A DNA stretch of 64,000 nt. It comes from Bacteroidota bacterium (GTDB taxonomy: Bacteria; Bacteroidota; Bacteroidia; Chitinophagales; BACL12). Below, piece after piece: positions 28,730 through 38,901 of the stretch. The notes beneath the pieces were generated by a model. The model did not search any database. It was not told where the DNA came from and saw nothing but the letters and a program-made list of their open reading frames with translations. Each line of letters begins with the position of its first letter. Position 1 is the first letter of the stretch. The position numbers and the translations under genes were made by a program. Location: the NCBI GenBank assembly GCA_016124275.1, contig WGOA01000006.1:16194-80193 (forward strand). The letters are read 5' to 3'.

Positions 28730-29545
28730 TTACTCCGACCAGTACTGCAGGGTAACTGGAATAAAACCGTCTGGCCCTTCCTGGCTGGCCTTCAGAGTGA
28801 CCCTGCGGCTTGAAGCCCCATCGAAATAGCCTGGGTATGCGCCAAAGGTGTAGGTACTCCCTCTTAAATCAGGGAACTCGTCCGCGAAAATGTAGTCGGG
28901 GTACACATACTCCCCCGTGTACTCGTTGTACGCATAGTACCCGTACAGACCGGTTGAACCCGTTACCGGATTGCCCAGGTAATCTTCCAGTAAAATGCGG
29001 ACATTGAATGCCTGCTGCGCCTGCTTGTAGTACGCCGCTTCGCGCGCAATCTGTTTGGAAAGGTTGAACTGCTGCGTCAAATCAGCGCGAATGCTCAAGG
29101 CAACCGGGTAAGCGGCCGTTGCATCGCCGGCAAGGATCAGGCTGCGCAACACCGCGCTCTTGGCAACAATAGCATCGCCCAACCCTTCAATCTGTGCACT
29201 CCAGGTTTGAATGTTGGCAGGGTTGATGTAGCTGTCCAGGGCTGCAGCATGACCGATGGCCGCTGTGGCATCATCCTGAGCACCTTCAATGGCGCTTTGT
29301 CGCAAGGTGGTCAGCGCAACAAACCCATCAGCATCCGGCGATGGATTGTTAAGGATAAAAAAATCAATAACCAGGCTCTTCAGCGCGTTGCCATTCGCCG
29401 CAACATCCGTGTTGATGGTGCCGGCGGCACCCAAAACATCGTTAAGGAAAGAAGTAGCCGTCTGGGCCTGCAAAGCAGGTGCCCACAAGAGCAGTGTCGC
29501 AACAGCGGCGTTGCGCAAAAAGGCATTTCGTAAAAGCGTAATCAT
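28730..29545 (-). CDS. Secreted hypothetical protein
   Basis: Signal peptide MITLLRNAFLRNAAVATLLLWAPALQAQ from an internal ATG. Confidence 0.6.
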   Translation of the reverse strand: MITLLRNAFLRNAAVATLLLWAPALQAQTATSFLNDVLGAAGTINTDVAANGNALKSLVIDFFILNNPSPDADGFVALTTLRQSAIEGAQDDATAAIGHAAALDSYINPANIQTWSAQIEGLGDAIVAKSAVLRSLILAGDATAAYPVALSIRADLTQQFNLSKQIAREAAYYKQAQQAFNVRILLEDYLGNPVTGSTGLYGYYAYNEYTGEYVYPDYIFADEFPDLRGSTYTFGAYPGYFDGASSRRVTLKASQEGPDGFIPVTLQYWSE

Positions 29546-29669
29546 GGAGGAGCGTTTTAGATGAGTAAAACTAAGCGCAACGCTCCAAGCCAATGTTTCG
29601 GCAATGTTAAATCTGACAGTCGTGGATAAAAAAACAGCCCTTCCCCCGTTTCTTATAGTTCGAAGGACC

Positions 29670-30296
29670 CTACTGAAACTCTGCAACAGCGCAGGTATCA
29701 TACCGAAAATGCGTCTCCGCGCGAAGGCCAATCTCCGTGTAATCCCGATCCAAACAGCAATGCCGATGCCCCAGCGAACTGACTCCAACATCAAAAAGCC
29801 ATTGCAACGCAATATCCTTGCCTGACTCCTGCCCATACGAAATGCACTCCGCGTAGTGATGATCCTTACAGTCAATCCGCTGATGCCCGCTGCGGTGTTG
29901 CGTAGAAATTTCCGTCGCATAACATTTGGCATCCTGGAAAAGCGTCCTGTCCACTTGCAATGCGGCCACAGGCTTTCGGTTTTCCAAATCGCGCACCAGC
30001 GAAAACTTGTAGCGCACAAATTCCTTGTGGTAGGCCTGCGGGTAATCAGGATTAATCGAATACGGTATAACTTCCATAGTTAAAAACTCCTTCGGATACA
30101 ACCGACACAGGTTGATGTATAACACTGCCTCCTTTTCCTTGGGCGTCATGTAGTTGGCGCTTTCTGCCGTGTTGGCAAGTGCCAATTGCTCGGGGGTCCA
30201 ACTCTGGGCTTGAGCGGGTAAGCTCTTGAACACAAAACTTGCTACAGCAATACACAGCCAAGCAAAAATGACCGGGGAAGGGGTCCTGAACTTCAA
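29670..30296 (-). CDS. CAP (SCP/PR1)-domain secreted protein
   Basis: YINLCRLYPKEF, AKCYATEISTQHRSGHQR, ALQWLFDVGVSSLGHR. Confidence 0.8.
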   Translation of the reverse strand: MKFRTPSPVIFAWLCIAVASFVFKSLPAQAQSWTPEQLALANTAESANYMTPKEKEAVLYINLCRLYPKEFLTMEVIPYSINPDYPQAYHKEFVRYKFSLVRDLENRKPVAALQVDRTLFQDAKCYATEISTQHRSGHQRIDCKDHHYAECISYGQESGKDIALQWLFDVGVSSLGHRHCCLDRDYTEIGLRAETHFRYDTCAVAEFQ

Positions 30297-30513
30297 GCAG
30301 CATTATTTCGGCTATAATGCAGAAATACCTTGCGTTATTGCGGTCCGCGTGGACTCTTTCCTGCAGTATCCTTAATAAAATCTCCCCTTCGTTCAGCCAT
30401 TTTGCAAGGATACACTCCGGCTGGGTCCAGGTTGTCTTTCTTGCAAGAATTGATTACATTTTAAAATAATGCTTCGTGCACGGCTCATTTTAACACTTTA
30501 AATAGACTATGTA

Positions 30514-31062
30514 ATGGCTAAAAAGAAAATTTCGGTATTGGTTGGAAGTTTGAGGAAAGGATCATTTAACCACAAAATCGCGGAGGAGGTACTAAACATT
30601 GCTCCGCCGGGTTTGGCGTTAGAAATTCTGGAAATTGGTCAACTAGCTTACTATAATGAAGACTTAGATCAGGGAGATCCACCACAAGAATGGGTGCAAT
30701 TCAGAGATAAAATCAAAAATTCTGACGGCTTTTTATTCTTCACTCCGGAATACAACCGGAGCGTTCCTGCGGTCTTAAGCAACGCCATAGACGTGGCTTC
30801 CAGACCCTACGGAAAAAACAACTGGGCAGGAAAACCTGGTGCAGTGGTCAGTGTTTCCATTAGCGCGCTGGGGGCATTTGGAGCCAACCACATGCTCCGC
30901 CAATCGATGGTGTTTGTGGATGTACCCATGATGCAACAACCCGAAGCGTATGTCGGAAACGTGAAAAAACTATTCGACGAATCGGGCAATCTGGTAGAGG
31001 ACACGAAAAAGTTTCTTCAAAATTTTATGGATGCTTACGAAAAGTGGGTGGGGAAATTCTAG
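30514..31062 (+). CDS. NADPH-dependent FMN reductase
   Basis: VGSLRKGSFNHKIAEEV; FFTPEYNRSVPAVLSNAIDVASRPYG. Confidence 0.92.
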   Translation: MAKKKISVLVGSLRKGSFNHKIAEEVLNIAPPGLALEILEIGQLAYYNEDLDQGDPPQEWVQFRDKIKNSDGFLFFTPEYNRSVPAVLSNAIDVASRPYGKNNWAGKPGAVVSVSISALGAFGANHMLRQSMVFVDVPMMQQPEAYVGNVKKLFDESGNLVEDTKKFLQNFMDAYEKWVGKF

Positions 31063-31089
31063 GGCATCACGAATTCTACCATCGATACT

Positions 31090-32487
31090 TCACTTCCCAA
31101 TACAAAACCGCCCAAAGATGCTGCCGAGCAGCTCATCATTCGTGACCTCGCCGCTGATCTGGCCCAGTGCCTCCAAGACCCGACGAATGTCTAAAGAAAC
31201 CAGCTCGCCGGAGCGAAGGTCTTCCAACCCCGAAGCCACGTCCGCAAGCGCGGCGTCGGCAGTGCGTAGTGCCTCGTAATGCCGCAGGTTGCTCAACACC
31301 GCTTGCCCTGGCTGGACAGGCTCTTGAAGCACGGAAGCGACCAAAGCGTCGCTCAAGATGGAGAGCCCTTCGCCCGGAAGAGCAGCATGCGGCCGAGCCG
31401 CTGAAAGCCAGTACACCGACAGCGCCGCAAACAACGCCCGTCGCGCTCCATCCGGATCCAGATCAATCTTATTGCCCACTGGAAATATAACTAGCCCTGG
31501 TCGCTGCAACTGCTGCAAGTCGGCCGCCAGCATATCGGGCGTAGTGGTCATCAGGTCAAAGACGTAAACCAGCAGCGTGGACTCCCGTATCTTTTCATAG
31601 GTTCGCTCCACGCCGATGCGCTCAATGGCATCCGTAGCTTCTCGTATGCCCGCCGTGTCAATCAGGCGAAAGGCGATGCCGCCCAGGTGCAACACTTCTT
31701 CTATGGTATCGCGGGTAGTACCGGGAATCTCGCTGACGATAGCGCGCTCTTCCTGCAGCCAAGCGTTGAGCAACGTGCTCTTGCCCGCATTAGGGCGGCC
31801 TGCAATTACGGTGGGCACCCCGTTGCGCAGCGCATTGCCCAGCCGAAAGCTGGTCATAAGCCCGGCGATCTCGTGACGGATTTCGACGACCAGGGCTTGA
31901 AGCTTGGCGCGGTCCGCGAATTCCACATCTTCTTCGACGAAGTCCAATTCTAACTCGACCAACGCGGCAAAATCAACCAATTGGGTTCGAAGGGCGCTGA
32001 TGCGTGTGGCAATACCCCCGCGAAGCTGTCCTAAAGCCAACTGATGGGCGGCTGCGGAATCGGCGGCGATCAAATCAGCGACCGCTTCGGCTTGGGTCAG
32101 GTCCAGACGGCCGTGCAGGAAGGCCCGTAGGGTGAACTCGCCAGCGGTAGCAGGACGTGCACCGGCCGCGCAGAGCACGCGAAGCACTTCGCCCAAAATA
32201 TAGGGAGACCCGTGGCAGGAAAACTCCACCGTATCTTCGGTTGTGAACGAGCGGGGTGCGCGCAAAACGGTTGCCATTGCTTCATCGATGGCCAAACCAC
32301 GATCATGAACCATACCATAGGAAATGGTATGCGAAGACATTTCACTCAGCGAAGTGCTTGCTTTGAATACTTGGTCGGCGATCGAAAATGCATCCGGGCC
32401 GCTGACTCGGATCACGCCAAGTCCCCCCACCCCCGCCGGCGTTGCCAGCGCGCAAATGGTATCCGATAAATTGCTGTGTAGGGCCAT
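31090..32487 (-). CDS. mnmE: tRNA modification GTPase MnmE
   Basis: DTICALATPAGVGGLGVIRVSG; GRPNAGKSTLLNAWLQEERAIVSEIPGTTRDTIEE; C-terminal FCIGK. Confidence 0.96.
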   Translation of the reverse strand: MALHSNLSDTICALATPAGVGGLGVIRVSGPDAFSIADQVFKASTSLSEMSSHTISYGMVHDRGLAIDEAMATVLRAPRSFTTEDTVEFSCHGSPYILGEVLRVLCAAGARPATAGEFTLRAFLHGRLDLTQAEAVADLIAADSAAAHQLALGQLRGGIATRISALRTQLVDFAALVELELDFVEEDVEFADRAKLQALVVEIRHEIAGLMTSFRLGNALRNGVPTVIAGRPNAGKSTLLNAWLQEERAIVSEIPGTTRDTIEEVLHLGGIAFRLIDTAGIREATDAIERIGVERTYEKIRESTLLVYVFDLMTTTPDMLAADLQQLQRPGLVIFPVGNKIDLDPDGARRALFAALSVYWLSAARPHAALPGEGLSILSDALVASVLQEPVQPGQAVLSNLRHYEALRTADAALADVASGLEDLRSGELVSLDIRRVLEALGQISGEVTNDELLGSIFGRFCIGK

Positions 32488-32488
32488 G

Positions 32489-35400
32489 TTAAAAGGAGAA
32501 TCCGAGGCGGAAATTGAACAGCCAGCCTTCTTCTTCTGACCAGGTGGCGAAAGGATGCAGTGCGGCTGCGGAGAAGGGCGCGAGCCACAGCCCAGCCGTG
32601 TAGCCATGGTGCATACGAGCCCCGGGCAGATCAGCGTCGCCATAGGCGTCGTCCCAAACGCGGCCATAGTCAAAGCCGCCAACCAGACCTAGGTCCATCG
32701 GCAAAATCTTGTTGTTCCAGTGCCCGAGTTTGACGCGCAAATCGGTGGCATGCGAGAACGCCGTTCGCCCGGCGAAGCGATCGTTGCGGTAACCTCGCAG
32801 AAACTCGGTGCCGCCGACCGTGTTGGCTAAAAAGAAGGGAAAGGCATCGCCAAAGTTGCTCTTCACGCCCATTCTGCTGGCCAGGGTAACGGGCAAGCGG
32901 TTGCCGATGGTCAGGTAAAACGTCAAAGCGCCTCCTGCCTGGCCAAAGTCACCCGGTGGGATGGGCTCCGCCGGCAGCGGAGAAGGCGCAACTGCTTTAT
33001 CCCGCTGAAAAGCCCAGCGGTAATTGGCTAACAAATCCAACACAATGCCTTCTTGCGGCAACATACTATTATCTACGGAAACAAACCGTGCGCGCAGTTC
33101 AGCACCGGCATAGTAGCGCTCCGTAAAGTCCACCGCGGGCAAGGCAGCCTCTGGCAAATAGGCAAAGCGCCCTTCCACCGTTTCTACCTCATAGCGCTCC
33201 ACCATAGGTCCGCCCATGATGCTCCAATGGTCGCTGCCCAGACGGGTCTTGACAAACGGCTTCAGCGACGCGCCTTCAATGCGCACCCAATGGTACGGGC
33301 GCACCGTATCTAACTTTACGGTTTCGTTTCCAAGCCCAAAAAAGTTGATAAAGTACGGCGTGTGTACTTCGGCCTCCAGATAGAAATCAAGCACGCGAAA
33401 CGCATCGATAAAATCACCGCGGTAACGCAGATTGAAGGCCTGTGTTTCCGGGGCGAAATTGCCCGCGAGCACGTGACGTCTCCAGTACGGATCCTTGCGA
33501 AAGTTGTGCTTGGTCCAGGAATACCCGCCGCCGAGAAAAATCCGGTCGTCCACGTTGTAGCCCACATAAGCCACCGGCAAACCGCTGTCGAAAACAAAAT
33601 CTTCGCGATCGTATTCGTTCACGTCAAGATCATCGCTGCTTCGGTTGCTGATTTCGCGCGAGGCGCTCAACCGCACACCCTCAGGCGTGTCGTACACCCG
33701 CGTGCGGCGCACCCAACCGCTGACGCGGCTTTCGTCCTGCACTTCGTCGTCGCCAATGCCGCCGATGATGCGTACCGTGATGCCTTTTCGCGCACGGCCC
33801 TTGAGCATGAATTCGTCGTCGCCGTCCAGGCCATAGAGCCTGATTTCGCGGGTTTCGCTGCGCACAAAGGTTCGGTCGTAGCGTTTGTCTTTCTTTTTAC
33901 CCTTGCCGCTGCGCTCATAAAGCCTCACCCGCGTATCGCCGTTGTCCTGCCTACGCACCTCAAAATAGTCCTTGCCGTCTGTACCGGTCACGCTCACGCG
34001 GCGGCTCAGGTAATCGTAGTGGCGCAGGGCAATGCGCTCCAGGTTATCGCGACGCGCTTGCAATTGGCGCGTAAGCCTTTCGCCATCTGCCTCCAAAACA
34101 GGGGCAGGCCATTGGGCCAATGCCACCTGAATCACCGAATCGGTCAGCGCTTCCTGAAGCTCCTCGGCCACTTGCGCCCAGGCCTCCCGGTCGGGCTCGT
34201 TCAGAAAATAGCGGTCAAAGTAGCGCGCGTTGAAACTCTGCCACCAGGGCCGTTTCAAATCATCGCGAATGGTCCCAAACTTGTGCACCCCAAAAGCGGC
34301 CACCGCCCAGGGCAGCACCCCTTTGAAGCGGTAAAAGGTCTGGTCGCGGTCGCGCGGAATCGGCCGGTAAATTTTGGTTCCATCCGGTCCGTCCAGGCGC
34401 GCCCAACGCCACTGGTCGTCGTGGCGGTCCCAGTCGTGTATAAACAGGTCGAAAAGCCGCGAGCGCAACACAAATTCCTGGTCAACCCGATGGTCCGGGT
34501 CTTCTTCCAGCTTTTCCAACACATCCAGGTAGCCCAAAATCTCCTCGTGCTCCCCGAAGCTGGGCACATCCGGCCGCTCACCCTCTGGACGCTCTTCCAA
34601 CAGGTACATGCCTTCCGGAAACAACCCATTGTACACGCCCAACGCAGGCTGAGGCATCATATACACCACCTTAGGATTGGTGTGGTAAATGCCGGCAGCA
34701 TCGGCTAACGTGGGCACCACCAGGGCACTGTACGGGTGAATGGCTGAAATCTGGTCCTGCAACAAATTGAGCAGGTTGATGTCACGCAATTCCTCCGGCA
34801 GCGCCTTGGTTACGTCTTTGTCCACAGAGCGAAGGGCGTATTGGCGCCCATCAGCCGTCTCCAAACGCAGCGAATTAGAAGCCTGCCCACCGCCTTTTTG
34901 GATAGGGGTCAGTCCACCATACGCTTTGTTCAAGTCCAGCACCGGCACAGTAACGGGCACCGTCCAGGCGTCGCGGTATTGCGCACCCGTGAACCACTCG
35001 CGAAACCTGCTTGACGCATAACGCTCGGACGCGACCACCGTCATCGAGTCGGGCAACGGGGCAAATTCGCCCGAAAACAACTCGGCAACGGCCTCCGGAC
35101 GCGGCGGCACGAGTTGCTGCCGAAAATCGACCACCGCACCGGTTTCATCCGGCACCACAGACTCCAACCATACCTGACCATCAGCATAACAAAATATACG
35201 GACGTACCCATGCGCCTCGCGGGCATAGTTCGCCGTCTTGCCGCTGCGCAGGTATTCGGTTTTTGCGCCCGATCCGCTGACCACATAATGATGGCCATCA
35301 ATCGGGTGATACTGCAGGCCGTGCTCATGGCCGGCCAGAAAAATGACGTCTTCGTAAGGCTTAAGAATCTCAGCAACCCGATCGATCAATTCCTGGTACA

Positions 35401-36328
35401 AAGGGTGCGGAAGGTCCTGCACACTTCCCCGGAATTTCCGGTAAATCGGCACCAGCGACCCGAGCAGCGGCAGCGGCACCCAGGCATTGTGGTTGATCTG
35501 CGTGAACGGAAACAGGTGCTGCGTCAGGCCAAAATACCCGCCGTGGTTGCCGTTGGAATGCAGCGGATGGTGCATCACCACCACGATTTGCTTGTTCTTG
35601 TTCTGCAATACGATATCCTCAAACACTTCCAGATAGTGCGCACGGCTCTTGACATCGCAGCCTTTGTTCATGCCTTTTTCTTGATCCTCATCGTGCAGCC
35701 ACCACTGCGAATCCAGGAAAATCAACACGACATCCCCGTCCAGCTTGACCATATCCGGAGTGCCGCAGCCATCATCCGGGCGGTAACTGTTGCCCTTGTT
35801 CACATACGTTTCGACATACTCCTCCTGCCGTTGCACCGCCTTTCTGCCGCCGCTGCTCCAGTGGTTCCAATCGTGGTTGCCCGGCACCATAAACACGCGA
35901 CCCGGAAAATCGCGCGCAATGTCCAACTGTGCGCCCAAAATGGCCTCGCCCTCTTCGCGGTCCTTGGCGTCCTTCTTCGGCAAGCCATCCGGGTACACGT
36001 TGTCCCCGAGGTAAAACACCGCTGAATTGGGTCCTGCTGCCGCGAGATCACGCGCCATTGCGTCATACACTGCCTGATTGCCCTCGTCCGGCATTTCCCC
36101 GCAATCACCGATGGCAAAAAGGGTCTGCACCGGTTCCTCCGCTGGCAATGCTTGTTCCTGCCAGTTCGCTTGCTCCGCGGCCACATAAGCCTGCTTCACC
36201 GTGCTGCACGAAGGGAGCGCCAGGGTGCCCAACGCCAGGGTGCACAGGGTCATGAGGCCTCTGCTGAACAGGCCCTTCCCCCTCTGCATCGTCTCAAAAA
36301 ATCGTCGTTGCCTGCTTGTCTGCCTCAT
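32489..36328 (-). CDS. Metallophosphoesterase lipoprotein fused to C-terminal outer-membrane (surface antigen-like) beta-barrel
   Basis: GDCGEMPD..YLGDNVYPDG..VPGNHDWNH..GHEHGLQYH; C-terminal NTVGGTEFLRGYRNDRFAG and terminal aromatic F; lipobox ALPSC; start probably 36286. Confidence 0.85.
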   Translation of the reverse strand: MRQTSRQRRFFETMQRGKGLFSRGLMTLCTLALGTLALPSCSTVKQAYVAAEQANWQEQALPAEEPVQTLFAIGDCGEMPDEGNQAVYDAMARDLAAAGPNSAVFYLGDNVYPDGLPKKDAKDREEGEAILGAQLDIARDFPGRVFMVPGNHDWNHWSSGGRKAVQRQEEYVETYVNKGNSYRPDDGCGTPDMVKLDGDVVLIFLDSQWWLHDEDQEKGMNKGCDVKSRAHYLEVFEDIVLQNKNKQIVVVMHHPLHSNGNHGGYFGLTQHLFPFTQINHNAWVPLPLLGSLVPIYRKFRGSVQDLPHPLYQELIDRVAEILKPYEDVIFLAGHEHGLQYHPIDGHHYVVSGSGAKTEYLRSGKTANYAREAHGYVRIFCYADGQVWLESVVPDETGAVVDFRQQLVPPRPEAVAELFSGEFAPLPDSMTVVASERYASSRFREWFTGAQYRDAWTVPVTVPVLDLNKAYGGLTPIQKGGGQASNSLRLETADGRQYALRSVDKDVTKALPEELRDINLLNLLQDQISAIHPYSALVVPTLADAAGIYHTNPKVVYMMPQPALGVYNGLFPEGMYLLEERPEGERPDVPSFGEHEEILGYLDVLEKLEEDPDHRVDQEFVLRSRLFDLFIHDWDRHDDQWRWARLDGPDGTKIYRPIPRDRDQTFYRFKGVLPWAVAAFGVHKFGTIRDDLKRPWWQSFNARYFDRYFLNEPDREAWAQVAEELQEALTDSVIQVALAQWPAPVLEADGERLTRQLQARRDNLERIALRHYDYLSRRVSVTGTDGKDYFEVRRQDNGDTRVRLYERSGKGKKKDKRYDRTFVRSETREIRLYGLDGDDEFMLKGRARKGITVRIIGGIGDDEVQDESRVSGWVRRTRVYDTPEGVRLSASREISNRSSDDLDVNEYDREDFVFDSGLPVAYVGYNVDDRIFLGGGYSWTKHNFRKDPYWRRHVLAGNFAPETQAFNLRYRGDFIDAFRVLDFYLEAEVHTPYFINFFGLGNETVKLDTVRPYHWVRIEGASLKPFVKTRLGSDHWSIMGGPMVERYEVETVEGRFAYLPEAALPAVDFTERYYAGAELRARFVSVDNSMLPQEGIVLDLLANYRWAFQRDKAVAPSPLPAEPIPPGDFGQAGGALTFYLTIGNRLPVTLASRMGVKSNFGDAFPFFLANTVGGTEFLRGYRNDRFAGRTAFSHATDLRVKLGHWNNKILPMDLGLVGGFDYGRVWDDAYGDADLPGARMHHGYTAGLWLAPFSAAALHPFATWSEEEGWLFNFRLGFSF

Positions 36329-36461
36329 TTCAACCCCAAAGGTCGCAAAGCCCGGGGGAATGGTGTACGTGCGCTGCGCAAGATTATGGCCTTCCCTTCG
36401 TGGGCTTCCTCATGACCCTATAAGCTACACACTTCTTCCATGCGGCAGCGAAAACACAAGG

Positions 36462-37952
36462 CTATTGCTTCACAATTTTCCGGGGAAGGGTCTGCGTACC
36501 ATCTGCAGCCCTCAGGTAAACCAGGTAGAACCCTGCCGCTTTCGCCGTCAGGTCGAAGGGGGTGCTTCCTTCGTGCCACTGCCTTAGGACCTCCCTGCCG
36601 TAGAGGTCATGCACGATCAGCCAACTGGCTGGTCCACCAGTTACGGTGAAGCTACCCGAGCTTATGGAGGGGTTGATTGACCAGGATAGGTTTTGTAATG
36701 GTGAGTGGTGCAGGCCGGTCTGTGTGGTGTCTTGTTGGGAGAGTGTATCGCAGGGACTGCCGACGAGAGGGCCGAGGTCGTAGTTGGCGAAGTTGGGGAG
36801 GGAAAAGGTACTGTTTTCTCTTCCGTTAAGATAGATACCAAAAGTGTCTACGTAACAAGATAGACCTTCTAACTCTGGATGGCGGATCACAGCCAAATGA
36901 TTACTTAATCCATCTATTCCAGCCGACAATACTTCCCTTTTAAATGAGAATAGTATCTCACCATTTGAGTTCGACTCAAGTTGGCCTCCTCTGAAAAGGA
37001 AAAAAGATGGACCTCCCAGTCTTAATAATAAGGTACCATATAACCGTGAATCAGAAATACCAATCTGATAAAGAGCGATTTTATCTGCAGTTGAATAGTA
37101 TAAATACTTTCCACTAGGCGAAAAAGCTAAGCCATAACATAAATTTCCGCAAACTCTAGTGAGCATTGTGTCGACTAGAGTAAGCTGGCCGGAACAACGA
37201 TCAAAATCGTACATTGCGATAGTCGGAGGTGCCGGAAAGCAGGAATTTGTAGTTGCCAATGCAATTTTTGAACCATCCGAGGAAGCTACGAATTCACCTC
37301 CTCCTCCACCCACAAACCCAGCACCTTGAAATTCACGCTCCTGAAATCCCTCCTGGTTTAGTAAAACAAGAGTAATCTGATCACTTGGAGTAGGAAATTT
37401 TCGAGCAATAATCCACCAATCCCGGCCATTCCCATGTTTAACTGCTTGCAATTGCTCGCAAATGGGTTCATCCCAAACTAAGACATTCTTAAATTCATCC
37501 AAAATACCACCTAACCCACCATCAAGAGTTCGATCGATTTTGGAGCAGTATAATCGGTTATCGAGATCATTCATCTGAAAAAATGCAAAATATCGGTCTG
37601 AGCTGTCCCCCGGCCAAGGTAGAAACAATGAACCGTTGGTCTTAGAAGATGATGGCGGGCTAGCGATTGCAGGCAAAGTATCACTGTTCCATAAAGGTTG
37701 AAAATTGGCATTCCAAACTCGGATAGTATTAGAATAAAACAGTAGTGATCCCGAGGTATCAGATATACATGCTGCTCCTTCTGATGACCTAAAACCATCA
37801 ATAAAAGGCAACACCTCTGGTTCACCATCGGTATAATTGATGTGATAACCTTCCCCAAAAATCCAATTGGCTGTTCTGCTCTGAGCGTAAGTACCAGATT
37901 GGATAAAAAGCACTGCTCCTGCAAGAACCGTAAAACGCAATAAAATGCTCAT
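36462..37952 (-). CDS. T9SS-sorted protein, paralog A (beta-propeller-like)
   Basis: Signal peptide; RTANWIFGEGYHINYTDG...; C-terminal T9SS sorting domain; aligns with 38902-40383. Confidence 0.8.
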   Translation of the reverse strand: MSILLRFTVLAGAVLFIQSGTYAQSRTANWIFGEGYHINYTDGEPEVLPFIDGFRSSEGAACISDTSGSLLFYSNTIRVWNANFQPLWNSDTLPAIASPPSSSKTNGSLFLPWPGDSSDRYFAFFQMNDLDNRLYCSKIDRTLDGGLGGILDEFKNVLVWDEPICEQLQAVKHGNGRDWWIIARKFPTPSDQITLVLLNQEGFQEREFQGAGFVGGGGGEFVASSDGSKIALATTNSCFPAPPTIAMYDFDRCSGQLTLVDTMLTRVCGNLCYGLAFSPSGKYLYYSTADKIALYQIGISDSRLYGTLLLRLGGPSFFLFRGGQLESNSNGEILFSFKREVLSAGIDGLSNHLAVIRHPELEGLSCYVDTFGIYLNGRENSTFSLPNFANYDLGPLVGSPCDTLSQQDTTQTGLHHSPLQNLSWSINPSISSGSFTVTGGPASWLIVHDLYGREVLRQWHEGSTPFDLTAKAAGFYLVYLRAADGTQTLPRKIVKQ

Positions 37953-38405
37953 CGATTAACTTGCAATTTGAGCGTTACGGACTTGACCCCTTGGCCAAAT
38001 AACTGAATCAAAAAAAGACCATTTGATAGCTCAGGTAGATCAATAGACTGAGTGGCAAGCCCATTTAGTTCTTTAGCCAATTGGACCGTACCTTGAATAT
38101 CCGTAATGCGCAAACTTTGATAATTCTCAATATTCAATAGGTACATTGAGTTAGAGGCCGGATTGGGGGGCAATACTTGGTCCTTCTGCTTTAAAGCCAA
38201 TCTGCGCACTACTGAACGTGAACAAAACGGTATCCACCGTAAAATCTCCTGTGATTGTTTTCAAACCGCTGAAACCGGCTATTCCCAAACTGGTTGCAGA
38301 TTCATCTGTCCATCCGGTGGAAGCTACAGTAATTGGGCACGCCGTTTGTGCATCACTAAATCGCATTCCAAACAAGATAACCAAAAACAGGAAAAAAGTT
38401 CTCAT
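37949..38405 (-). pseudogene. Miniaturised remnant of a T9SS cargo gene: signal-peptide N-terminus and T9SS sorting domain in different frames
   Basis: 38405 start MRTFFLFLVILFGMRFSDAQ...GFKAEGPSIAPQSGL*; sorting domain ASNSMYLLNIENYQSLRITDIQG... in a shifted frame; shift at a C6 tract; ATGA overlap with paralog A start. Confidence 0.7.
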
Positions 38406-38477
38406 GACAGAAGGTGTAATGACGAATAATGCACAATAGTACTTGCCTCTCCCCGCATTTCCAAATTTTTTATGTTA
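38186..38477. repeat. Copy 1 of about 290-bp near-identical direct repeat (promoter + signal-peptide region)
   Basis: Matches 42761-43050 with few differences. Confidence 0.9.
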
Positions 38478-38648
38478 AAAAAGTAATATGTTTATGTTAA
38501 GCCAATGTGTCCAATTGCATCATACAAGAGTCAATACGTTGATTATCTGTTCATTGACTGCGAATGCGGCCTTTAAAAAAATGTCCAACACCCTATACAT
38601 CTTAAACGCGCTCCCGTTGTAGCGGCATAACCCAAGCTCCGTCCCAAT

Positions 38649-38858
38649 TCAAATCAACCCGCGGCCATCCTGCGCAATGTCTAAAACTTTGCTCGAAGCC
38701 AGCCCCTCATTCACCGTAAACCGCTCAAAACGAAACTCCTGGGCGTGCAGTTGTCCGCGCGACCACCAAAAACTGACCAAAACCAGCGCCAAGAGCCCAA
38801 AAGCCCTTCGCCCTAAACCTATTGAATACACTTGCCGCACCCGCGAAAGATACAGCAT
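38649..38858 (-). pseudogene. Truncated N-terminus of a two-component-regulator propeller protein
   Basis: ...HAQEFRFERFTVNEGLASSKVLDIAQDGRGLI* then stop; motif normally begins a long propeller sensor. Confidence 0.6.
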
Positions 38859-38901
38859 CCCGCGCGTTGTGCTCCCGCATTTCGGCCTATGAACCTGGCC
38901 G

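Noticed and set aside
33362-34708. 448-aa plus-strand ORF
   Set aside because: Antisense to the phosphoesterase/barrel gene; shadow-ORF composition.
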